Positions 1 to 6,743 of a stretch of 10,000 bases of DNA are shown here, one piece after another; position 1 is the stretch's first letter; each line of letters starts with the position of its first letter. The stretch comes from Nitrospira sp. (lineage in GTDB: Bacteria > Nitrospirota > Nitrospiria > Nitrospirales > Nitrospiraceae), in contig JAIWOH010000039.1 in the NCBI GenBank assembly GCA_020216985.1, forward strand, positions 1 through 10,000, given 5' to 3'. Position numbers and translations under genes: made by a program. The notes under the pieces are model-generated. The model saw only the letters and a program-made list of their open reading frames with translations, made no database searches and was not told where the DNA came from.

Positions 1-439
1 CCCCCAGAATACCGCCGAAGCTGAACTTGTCCTCCAACGTCGCCTTGAGGTCCTCGTTTTCGCGCCGCAGCATCACGACGCGCGCGATCCGTTCGATGAT
101 CAACAACAATTCGTCCATCTGGAAGGGTTTGGTGATGTAATCCGCCGCTCCCAGCTTCATCGCTCCCACCGCCGTTTCCACAGAGCCGTGCGCGGTGATG
201 ACCACCACCTCCGTTTCAGAACTCCGGTCTTTGGCGGCTTTCAGAACGGTCAACCCGTCGCAGCCGGGCAGCCGGAGATCGGTGATCACCACATCGAACC
301 GCTTCTGCCCGACGGCCTCGACACCCTCCGTCCCGGACGAAGCCGTCTGCACGTCGTAGCCGACGGCCTCCAGCGCATCGACCATCGAGAGCCGAATCAA
401 CGGCTCGTCGTCCACCAACAGAATCGAGAGTCCTTTCAC
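1..439 (-). CDS. NtrC-class response regulator, N-terminal part (cut by left edge)
   Basis: Partial gene; 146 codons are visible and the rest lies beyond position 1. The GTG start at 439-437 overlaps the TGA stop of the kinase gene as GTGA. A GGAG at 448-451, 8 nt upstream, supports this start. The receiver domain spans about residues 4-120. The acidic pair is D10/D11, the phospho-acceptor is D54 (in VVITDLRLPG), the switch threonine is T82 and the conserved lysine is K104 (in ITKPF). A helical linker follows (residues about 107-138, LRRENEDLKATL), then FSFGGILG, which looks like the first strand of a sigma-54-interacting AAA+ domain. Receiver plus this linker is typical of NtrC-family activators, which turn on sigma-54 promoters after phosphorylation. 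The AAA+ and DNA-binding domains are inferred because they are outside the window. The partner kinase is almost certainly the overlapping upstream gene. Confidence 0.9.
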   Translation of the reverse strand, partial: MKGLSILLVDDEPLIRLSMVDALEAVGYDVQTASSGTEGVEAVGQKRFDVVITDLRLPGCDGLTVLKAAKDRSSETEVVVITAHGSVETAVGAMKLGAADYITKPFQMDELLLIIERIARVVMLRRENEDLKATLEDKFSFGGILG

Positions 440-3400
440 GGTGCCTGCTCCGCCAACGAATGATCGCGCGACACCGGCAAGCACAGCGTGAACACCGTCC
501 CCTTGCCGACCTCGCTGTCCACTAGAATCTTGCCGCCGTGACGTTCGACAATGCCCAGATTGACGGACAGCCCCAAGCCCGTTCCTTCTCCCTCGCCTTT
601 CGTCGTAAAGAAGGGATCGAACACGCGGGGAAGGATGGACGGAGGAATGCCGGATCCGGTATCGCGGACTTCGACTCGACAGATTCCCTCGGCGACCGAG
701 GTCCGAATGGTCAAGACGCCTCCGTTCTTCATCGCCTGGACGGCGTTCAAGATCAAATTCATCAATACCTGTTCGATCATATGACTGTCCACCATCACGT
801 TGGGCAAGCCGATCCCCAACTCGGTCTCCAGCCTGATGCGGTTGGGAGCGAACAGGTGGGTGGTCAGCACCAACACCCGATCGACGATCCGATTGATATC
901 GGCCGGACTGAATTCAGGCTCGTGCTGTTGGGAGAAATCCAATAACTGCCGAACGATCTTCTGCACCCGCCTGACGCCGTGCTCCATGGAGGCCCAGTAC
1001 TCCTCTTGCCGGGCCGGGGAAATGCTGCCTTTTCTGAGGTTGTAAAGACAGTTGAGGATGCCTCCGAGGGGATTGTTGATTTCGTGCGCCACGCCGGCCG
1101 CAAGTTTTCCGATGGACGCCAATTTTTCGGCGTTGCGGATCTGCCGCTCCAGCTTTTTCGTCTCCGTCATGTCGCGGGCGATCCCGAGCACGCCGAGAAT
1201 CCGGCCCTCGGCGCCTTGGAGGGGAGAGACGCTGATCATCGCCGTTCGGATCTCGCCCCGCTTGGTCACGATTTCCACCTCGTACACCTGTTTCGCCCCG
1301 ATATCCAAAGTGGCTTTGAGGCGCCGGCCGCGATGACGACGCGAGAGTAACGAAAGATAGGGACGGCCCAACAGATCGTCCTTGCGATACCCCCAGGCGC
1401 CGACCTTGCCGTTGACATAAGTGAATCGCTGCTCCGTATCGAGCGTGTAGATGACGTCGTTGGCGTTTTCCAGCAAATTTTCCAAGTACTGCTTCGTTTC
1501 CTCGATTTCCCTTGTCCGTTCCCTCACCTTGAGCTCGAGGTCTTCCCGATAGGACTCCAACTGCCGCTCGAGCTTTTTCCGGTCCGTAATGTCCCGCATC
1601 TGCACCATGACCAGGTCCCGATCGGCGCCTCCGGCGCCGATCAGATTCACCTCGACCGGCACCACGCGGCCGTCGCAGTGCGTGACGGCGATTTCCCTCG
1701 TCAAAACCCGCTGGTGGCCGCCTTCGATCTCCGCCAACCATTCCCGAAATTCACGGTGACGGTCCTCTGCAATCAGATCGAGAATGTTCCGCCCGACGAC
1801 GCCGGCCTCCGCGTAACCCAGCACCTGTTCTTCGCGTTTGTTCACGGCGGCGATCATCCCCCGGGGGTCGACCATGAACACCGAGTCGGCGACCAGATCG
1901 AACAGAGCCTTGTAGCGGGCCTGTGAAGCGGCCAACTGCCGCGTGCGCTCCGACACGGCCTGCTCCAGTCCCGCCGTATAGCGATGCAGCTCTTGCTCCA
2001 AGCGGCGCCGCTCCGTGACGTCCCGGACGAACGCCCGGGAATAAATCAACCCTCCGCGTTCACGGTCGAGGAGCGCTGTGGCGTGAATTTCGACGTCGAT
2101 GGTTCGCCCGTCCTTTGCCACGAGCAGGGTTTCCATGGACCCCTGTCCCCGCGAGACCAATTGCTCGAGAAAATGCAGCGTCCGCGGTTCCTCTCCCTTT
2201 GGCACCACTTCCCAAAGCCGAAGATCCAGCATTTCTTCGAGGGTATAACCCAATTTGTCGAGCCCCGTCTTGTTCACGTGAACGAACCGGCCGCCGCGAT
2301 CCATCTGGTAAATCATCTCCGGCGAATGTTCGATCAAATCACGATACCGCTCCTCCAACTGCTTGACATCGGCCACCTGCCGTTCGATTTGCCCGAACGA
2401 CCGTTGCAGATTGGCGGCCATATGATTGAACGCTTCCGCCAGTTGTTCGATTTCATCGCCGGTTTTGAGATCAAGCCGCCGGTCCAACCGTCCGCTCCCG
2501 ATCTCCCGCGCTCCCTCCCGCAACAGCTTGATCGGACCGGCGATGCGCCCCGCCATCACCACCCCGATGCCGCCGAGCACGGCCAATACCGTTCCACCGA
2601 ACAACAGGATCTTGGTCATCAACTCGCCGAGGGGGGCGAAGATTTCTCCGGGATCCTGCCGCACGACGACCAGCCAACGTCGGCCTCCGAGGCTCCCCGC
2701 GGCAAGACCGTCGGCGAATCGCACGGGCGCGTACCCGATCATGCCTCCTTCGCTCCCATGCGAATCGTCATCGACCGACGCCCATCCGGGTTTGAGCGCC
2801 CCCAACAAACCGACGACGTCGGGACGGATCGTGTGCGCTTCCGGAGCCAGCACCGGGCACAGAACCACGACGCCGTCCGAGCCGACCAGCATGGCATGCC
2901 CCGTGGCGCCGAGCGAAACTTCCGCAATGGAATGGAACACGGTGTCGCGTCGAAGCAGAATCGTGATCGCCCCGATCGCCGTCTTCTGCCCTTCATCCAT
3001 GATGGGCACCGCGACGGTCACGACGTGCGTCCCGAAGGCGGGATCGAACGCCACGTCGCCCACGTAGGGCCGCGCCCCGCCGTCTTGCACGACGGCCCGC
3101 CACCACGCCGTCTTCTTGTACCAATACTCCACCTGGGGAATGGAACTGATCACCAAAGCTCCCTGCCCATCCGTCACCAGAATGCCGACGTAGTCGGACT
3201 TCCGAATCTCATGCCAGCGGATCAGCGAATTCGTCGAGATTCGGTTGACGAACAACGGAAACTCGCTGCGCGAATCCCGTTGTCCCCAGCGCCGCTGCCA
3301 ATCCTTGATGATGGCCTCGATGGCACTGGGATCCTTGCCTTCATAGGTTCGATTGGCTTCCAAGACGGCGGCGCGAAGGAAGGGCATGGTGGCGAGCTGT

Positions 3401-3621
3401 TGTGCCTCGTTGACGGCGCGGGTCACCTGCATTTCGACGCGGCGGGCGGCCTCGACGGCGGCTTCTTTGAAACTCGTCCCCGTCGTCTCGCGTAACGCCC
3501 GGCGCTCTTCGAGATAAAGCAGGATCAGAAACAGCGTCAGGGGCAGGAGACCGACCACCACGATCGCCGCGATGATCTTGAGCTGGAGGCTGTGGAACCG
3601 GCTCCAGAATGTCATGCCCAT
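436..3621 (-). CDS. Multi-sensor membrane histidine kinase (Cache-HAMP-3xPAS-HisKA-HATPase)
   Basis: A 1061-residue hybrid-free sensor kinase. TM1 is at about residues 14-36 and TM2 at about 338-359. Between them lies a roughly 300-residue extracytoplasmic sensor resembling dCache_1 (YVGILVTDGQGALVISS near 144-160, VTVAVPIMDEG near 201-211). HAMP follows at about 357-410, then PAS domains at about 424-540, 567-685 and 711-825. Each PAS ends in a D-x-T-(E/D) motif followed by a coiled-coil helix (D534, D677, D817). The kinase core is complete: phospho-acceptor H846 in GVAHEINNPL, N box N955/N959 in NLILNAVQAM, G1 box DTGSGIP at 987-993, F box FDPFF at 1001-1005 and G2 box GEGTGLGL at 1011-1018. 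There is no receiver domain; the partner is the overlapping downstream regulator. The ligand cannot be read from sequence. ATG at 3621 gives the longest frame; ATG at 3615 is equally possible, and neither has a clear Shine-Dalgarno. It lies 105 nt after secF, so it may be read through from the sec operon or have its own promoter. Confidence 0.95.
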   Translation of the reverse strand: MGMTFWSRFHSLQLKIIAAIVVVGLLPLTLFLILLYLEERRALRETTGTSFKEAAVEAARRVEMQVTRAVNEAQQLATMPFLRAAVLEANRTYEGKDPSAIEAIIKDWQRRWGQRDSRSEFPLFVNRISTNSLIRWHEIRKSDYVGILVTDGQGALVISSIPQVEYWYKKTAWWRAVVQDGGARPYVGDVAFDPAFGTHVVTVAVPIMDEGQKTAIGAITILLRRDTVFHSIAEVSLGATGHAMLVGSDGVVVLCPVLAPEAHTIRPDVVGLLGALKPGWASVDDDSHGSEGGMIGYAPVRFADGLAAGSLGGRRWLVVVRQDPGEIFAPLGELMTKILLFGGTVLAVLGGIGVVMAGRIAGPIKLLREGAREIGSGRLDRRLDLKTGDEIEQLAEAFNHMAANLQRSFGQIERQVADVKQLEERYRDLIEHSPEMIYQMDRGGRFVHVNKTGLDKLGYTLEEMLDLRLWEVVPKGEEPRTLHFLEQLVSRGQGSMETLLVAKDGRTIDVEIHATALLDRERGGLIYSRAFVRDVTERRRLEQELHRYTAGLEQAVSERTRQLAASQARYKALFDLVADSVFMVDPRGMIAAVNKREEQVLGYAEAGVVGRNILDLIAEDRHREFREWLAEIEGGHQRVLTREIAVTHCDGRVVPVEVNLIGAGGADRDLVMVQMRDITDRKKLERQLESYREDLELKVRERTREIEETKQYLENLLENANDVIYTLDTEQRFTYVNGKVGAWGYRKDDLLGRPYLSLLSRRHRGRRLKATLDIGAKQVYEVEIVTKRGEIRTAMISVSPLQGAEGRILGVLGIARDMTETKKLERQIRNAEKLASIGKLAAGVAHEINNPLGGILNCLYNLRKGSISPARQEEYWASMEHGVRRVQKIVRQLLDFSQQHEPEFSPADINRIVDRVLVLTTHLFAPNRIRLETELGIGLPNVMVDSHMIEQVLMNLILNAVQAMKNGGVLTIRTSVAEGICRVEVRDTGSGIPPSILPRVFDPFFTTKGEGEGTGLGLSVNLGIVERHGGKILVDSEVGKGTVFTLCLPVSRDHSLAEQAP
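1138..2022 (-). repeat. Three internal PAS-exit linker repeats within the kinase gene
   Basis: Three copies of a D-x-T-x4-L-E-x2-(L/I) segment lie at 1987-2022 (DVTERRRLEQEL), 1558-1593 (DITDRKKLERQL) and 1138-1173 (DMTETKKLERQI). The second and third also match closely as DNA: 28 of 33 bases agree between 1561-1593 and 1141-1173. This is the normal end of a PAS domain plus the start of a signalling helix, here repeated in tandem. The DNA match suggests that at least the last two PAS units arose by duplication or have exchanged sequence, although shared protein constraint could explain part of it. Confidence 0.7.
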
Positions 3622-3665
3622 CCCATCGTTTGAGGGAAGGGACCGCGGGAGAATCGCTCCGCTGG

Positions 3666-3707
3666 AAAAACGACCGGCGGACCGCTCGCGGTCTCCGAAC
3701 GGAACCG
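3666..3707 (-). terminator. Candidate weak terminator/attenuator-like hairpins between secF and the kinase gene
   Basis: The 105-nt gap 3622-3726 contains mutually exclusive hairpins on the transcribed strand. Hairpin A (3707-3689) pairs CGGT-TCC with GGA-ACCG around a GTTC loop, with a single bulged G. Hairpin B (3693-3680) is GACCG-CGAG-CGGTC. A third fold pairs the same GACCG (3693-3689) with CGGTC at 3676-3672, directly before GTTTTT (3671-3666). A and the other two share the GACCG segment, so only one can form at a time. The stems are short (5-7 bp) and the T run is brief. This is therefore a candidate for partial termination or attenuation, not a firm terminator. Confidence 0.35.
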
Positions 3708-3726
3708 TCTTATTCCATCATCCGTC

Positions 3727-4644
3727 TCAACCGCGTTTCAAGAGCCGACCCGGCTTGCCCGGCCACAGAAGGACCAGCGGACTCGCGACAAAGACGGACG
3801 AATAGGTGCCGCAAATCACGCCCCACAGAAGCGCCAGTGAAAAATCGTGCAGCACCTCGCCGCCCGCGACCGTCAAGGGAATCAACACCAGGATCACCGT
3901 CAAGCTGGTGACGATGGTTCGGCTCAGGACCTGATTGATGGCGTTGTTGATCGTGGCTTCTTCGCTCTCCCGGCGACGCACCTTCAGATTTTCCCGGATC
4001 CGATCGAAGACGACGACGGTATCGGTCAGGGAATAGCCGGCCAGCGTCAATAGGGCCGTGACGATCAGCAGCGTGATCTCCTTGTCCAACACGTAGAACG
4101 CGCCGAGCACCGCCAATACATCGTGAAACGTCGCCAGTGCCGCCGCGACGCCGAACCGCAGCTCGAATCGCGCCGCGATGTACATGATGATCCCGGCGAA
4201 GGAAATGAGGATCGCGATGAGCGCATCCTCCTGAAGTTTTTTGCCGATCGTCGGACCGATTTCGGTCGTGGAATCCACCACGAACGAATTGCCGGGGAAC
4301 TCTTTGGTGAATGCGGCGACGATCCGTTCCGCGATCTTTTCCTCGATCGTCGTCGAGGTTTTGAGGCGAACGAGCAGCTTGTTGTCCTCCCCGAATTGCT
4401 GCAGCTCGGCATTGCCTAATCCGTTCGACTCCAGCGCCTTTCTCGCTTCGTCGATGCGGATCGGCTGCTCGAACTTCAACTGCACCGCCGTGCCTCCGGC
4501 GAAATCGATGCCGAGATTCGCCGCTCCCCGAGCGATCTGAATCACGGCCACGAGTCCCAACGCAACCATGAGACCGGACAAGGCGAAGGTGATCTTGCGC
4601 TTGCCCATGAAATCGATGTCGGTTTTTCCTACGATTTCGAACAT
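3727..4644 (-). CDS. secF: Protein translocase subunit SecF
   Basis: This 305-residue inner-membrane protein partners SecD and YajC in the Sec accessory complex. The complex uses the proton motive force to drive late steps of protein export. TM1 is at about residues 18-38, followed by the family signature GIDFAGG (45-51). A periplasmic domain covers about 52-135, and five C-terminal membrane segments lie in about 140-295. The conserved LTDTVVVFDRIREN stretch sits at 206-219. D208 aligns by motif with the aspartate implicated in proton coupling in characterised SecDF proteins. Length is normal for a stand-alone SecF. The ATG at 4644 is preceded by AAGGAG (4650-4655) with a 5-nt spacer. secD ends 68 nt upstream; that gap carries a hairpin but no T run, so co-transcription with secD is likely. 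Confidence 0.97.
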   Translation of the reverse strand: MFEIVGKTDIDFMGKRKITFALSGLMVALGLVAVIQIARGAANLGIDFAGGTAVQLKFEQPIRIDEARKALESNGLGNAELQQFGEDNKLLVRLKTSTTIEEKIAERIVAAFTKEFPGNSFVVDSTTEIGPTIGKKLQEDALIAILISFAGIIMYIAARFELRFGVAAALATFHDVLAVLGAFYVLDKEITLLIVTALLTLAGYSLTDTVVVFDRIRENLKVRRRESEEATINNAINQVLSRTIVTSLTVILVLIPLTVAGGEVLHDFSLALLWGVICGTYSSVFVASPLVLLWPGKPGRLLKRG

Positions 4645-4649
4645 GCCTG

Positions 4650-4655
4650 CTCCTT
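4650..4655 (-). promoter_or_regulatory. Strong Shine-Dalgarno of secF
   Basis: AAGGAG lies 5 nt before the secF ATG. It is the most complete ribosome binding site in the window and fixes the secF start. It follows the secD-secF intergenic hairpin, so secF probably has independent translation initiation instead of strict coupling to secD. Confidence 0.8.
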
Positions 4656-4665
4656 ACCGAACGGG

Positions 4666-4699
4666 CGAGGGCGGACTCCTATCCGCGCACTCCGCCTCG
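4666..4699 (-). other. Intergenic hairpin between secD and secF with two competing 5' arms
   Basis: On the transcribed strand, CGAG-GCGGA (4699-4691) can pair with TCCGC-C-CTCG (4675-4666), giving nine base pairs and one bulged C around a 15-nt loop. The loop contains a second GCGGA (4686-4682), which can pair with the same TCCGC around a 6-nt loop. It also contains an AGGAG (4680-4676) that no start codon follows. No T run follows, so it does not look like an intrinsic terminator. A role in mRNA stability or in setting secF expression relative to secD is possible but unproven. Confidence 0.45.
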
Positions 4700-4712
4700 A
4701 ATTCGCTTCGTT

Positions 4713-6359
4713 TCAAATACTCAACGTCTGGGCTTTCGGTTGTCGCCTGTACCAGAGGTCGAAAATCACCTTGGTGCCGACCAGCGCCGTGAACAGATTG
4801 ATCGCGATGCCCAGGCACAACGTGACGGCAAACCCCTTGATCGGTCCCGTTCCGAATAAAAAGAGCGCGACTCCGGTGATCAGCGTCGTCACGTGCGAAT
4901 CGATGATCGTGAGCAACGCCTTGTCGTAACCGGCGTCGATCGCTGTTCGCACGGCCTTGCCGCTCCGCAACTCCTCTCGGATGCGCTCGAAAATCAACAC
5001 GTTCGAGTCGACACCCATTCCGATCGTGAGCACGATCCCGGCGATGCCCGGCAATGTCAGCGTCGCGTTCAAGGCGGACAGCGCGCCCATGAGGCACACC
5101 AGGTTCAAAATCAGCGCAAAGTCGGCGATCGCGCCGGAGAGACGGTAATACACGACCATGAACAGGATGACCATCGCTCCCGCGATCAACGTCGCCCTGA
5201 TGCCCTTGTCGATCGAGTCTTGCCCAAGAGACGGACCGACCGTCAAATCCTGCACGATCTTGAGAGGCGCCGGCAGAGCCCCGGCCCGCAGCACGATGGC
5301 GAGATCGTTGGCCTCCTGCGTCGTAAAGGTGCCGGTGATTTGGGCGCGTCCGCCTCCGATCCGCTCTTGAATGACGGGGGCCGAATAAATCGTGTTGTCG
5401 AGCACGATCGCCATCCGTTTCTTGACGTTCTCCGCCGTGATCCGCTCGAACTCCTGGCCTCCCCTGGAATCAAAGGTGATGGACACGTAGGGATCGTTGA
5501 ATTGCCCGATCGACACCCGCGCATCGCTCAAGACGTCGCCGGTGAGCATGACTCGCTTCTTGACCAGATACGGAATCCTGTATTCGCGTCCCGTCTCCTT
5601 GTCGACCGCGCGCTCGAACAAAATTTCATCGCCTTCAGGGATCTTGTCCTGAAACTGCCGGACGATTTCCTCTTCCATGTCCTTCGGAATCCGGGCCGGC
5701 AGCTCCAACCGCAGTTGGGCGTCCTCGTCCAGCATTTTGAACTCAAGCAGCGCGGTTTCCTTGATCAAGTCCTTAGCCCGCTTGGGCTCTTTGATGCCCG
5801 GCAACTGCACGACGATCTGCTTCAAGCCCTGCCGCTGCACGATCGGCTCGGTCACGCCGAACTGATCGATTCGGTTGCGGATCGTCTCCAGGGCCTGATT
5901 GATCGCGAAGTCCTTGATGCGCTTGCTCTCCGCTTCGCGCAGTTCCCACACCAGCGAAGTGGGCGTTCCGGCCGATTCGTTTTCCGTGAAGGACGGATAC
6001 TCGTCGATCAGTTTCTGGATCGAGGTTTTGAGTCCCTCATCCCCGAATCGAATCGTGATTTGTTGGGAGGCCGTGCGTTTCACCGACTCGACGGCAATGT
6101 TCTTTTGAGCTAGCAAGTCTTGAAGCGACGTCACGGTCCGATCGACCGTGATCTCTACCGCCCGATCTTCGTCCACCTCCATCACCAGATGAATGCCGCC
6201 CTGCAAGTCAAGGCCCAGCGCGATGCCCTTATCCGGAAGGACGGCCTTCATCCAACCGGGCAGCGTTTGATACAGCGGCCGGTACGAGGGCAACGAACAT
6301 ATCACCGACGTCACGATGACCAGCGCCAACAATCCCAATCGCCCGCTCACCTTCTTCAT
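4713..6359 (-). CDS. secD: Protein translocase subunit SecD
   Basis: This 548-residue inner-membrane subunit of the SecDF-YajC complex has one N-terminal membrane segment (about residues 8-25) and the signature LGLDLQGG (48-55). A large periplasmic P1 region runs to about residue 370 and includes NRIDQFGVTEPIVQRQG (162-178) and GPSLGQDSI (375-383). Five membrane segments lie in about 387-535. The motif TIGMGVDSNVLIFERIREEL (445-464) places D451 where characterised SecDF proteins have a proton-pathway aspartate. The length suits a stand-alone SecD, shorter than the E. coli protein of about 615 residues. The ATG at 6359 has GGAG (6365-6368) 5 nt upstream. yajC ends 30 nt upstream and secF follows 68 nt downstream, so the three are most likely one transcript. 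Confidence 0.98.
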   Translation of the reverse strand: MKKVSGRLGLLALVIVTSVICSLPSYRPLYQTLPGWMKAVLPDKGIALGLDLQGGIHLVMEVDEDRAVEITVDRTVTSLQDLLAQKNIAVESVKRTASQQITIRFGDEGLKTSIQKLIDEYPSFTENESAGTPTSLVWELREAESKRIKDFAINQALETIRNRIDQFGVTEPIVQRQGLKQIVVQLPGIKEPKRAKDLIKETALLEFKMLDEDAQLRLELPARIPKDMEEEIVRQFQDKIPEGDEILFERAVDKETGREYRIPYLVKKRVMLTGDVLSDARVSIGQFNDPYVSITFDSRGGQEFERITAENVKKRMAIVLDNTIYSAPVIQERIGGGRAQITGTFTTQEANDLAIVLRAGALPAPLKIVQDLTVGPSLGQDSIDKGIRATLIAGAMVILFMVVYYRLSGAIADFALILNLVCLMGALSALNATLTLPGIAGIVLTIGMGVDSNVLIFERIREELRSGKAVRTAIDAGYDKALLTIIDSHVTTLITGVALFLFGTGPIKGFAVTLCLGIAINLFTALVGTKVIFDLWYRRQPKAQTLSI

Positions 6360-6389
6360 GATCGCTCCAACCTCTTCATTCCGTACGGC

Positions 6390-6743
6390 CTACGCATCTT
6401 TTTCTTTATCCTCTTCTTCCCCGCGCAGCCGCGCGATGTAATCCCGCTGGATCTTGATCCGCGTATTGTCGGCTATTTGGAGGGTGACGGTGTGTTTTCC
6501 GAGATTGGTGACCGTTCCCCAAATGCCGGACGTGGTCACGACTTTGTCGCCTTTCTTGAGCGCGTCGATCAAGGCCTTCTGCTCTTTCTGCTTCTTCTGC
6601 TGCGGCCGAATCAGCAGAAAGTAAAAGATGATGAAAATCAGAATAAAGGGGACAAGGGAGAGCAGCCCCCCCGGGCCTTGACCGCCGGCTCCCGCCCCGT
6701 TCGCCCCGGCCCCCTGAGCCCATGCTATGGATTCCATCAACAT
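6390..6743 (-). CDS. yajC: Sec translocon accessory protein YajC
   Basis: A 117-residue single-span membrane protein that associates with SecD and SecF. The N-terminus is short and rich in Gly/Ala (residues about 11-26). One membrane helix follows at about 27-45 (LLSLVPFILIFIIFYFLLI), then the family signature RPQQKKQKEQ (46-55). A small cytoplasmic domain carries GDKVVTTSGIWGTV (65-78), and the C-terminus is highly charged. The start is ambiguous: ATG at 6743 (7-nt overlap with tgt) has GGAG 10 nt upstream, while ATG at 6737 forms a TGATG junction with the tgt stop. I prefer 6743 because of the ribosome binding site. The frame stays open upstream to 6929, but those 62 codons read through tgt and lack YajC character, so they are not part of this gene. 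Confidence 0.95.
   Translation of the reverse strand: MLMESIAWAQGAGANGAGAGGQGPGGLLSLVPFILIFIIFYFLLIRPQQKKQKEQKALIDALKKGDKVVTTSGIWGTVTNLGKHTVTLQIADNTRIKIQRDYIARLRGEEEDKEKDA

Noticed and set aside
188..463. A 91-codon open frame on the plus strand at the left end
   Set aside because: In-register antisense shadow of the response regulator, whose receiver residues are all present on the minus strand.
1984..3495. A 503-codon open frame on the plus strand opposite the kinase gene
   Set aside because: Its triplets are in exact antiparallel register with the kinase codons. Stops on this strand would need TTA, CTA or TCA codons in the kinase, which are rare in GC-rich genes. The translation shows no domain, and the kinase is unambiguous.
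3694..3740. Possible sigma-70-like elements (TTGAAA/TTGAGA and AATAAG) before the kinase gene
   Set aside because: Spacings are wrong (about 21 nt or 10 nt between boxes) and the -10 match is poor, so no promoter is called.
4893..6113. A 406-codon open frame on the plus strand opposite secD
   Set aside because: Same in-register antisense effect. The protein is rich in Arg, His, Asp and Gln without motifs, and secD is certain.
6381..6388. Perfect 8-bp palindrome ccgtacgg in the short yajC-secD gap
   Set aside because: Too short to call an operator; such palindromes are expected by chance in GC-rich DNA, and no second copy was noticed nearby.
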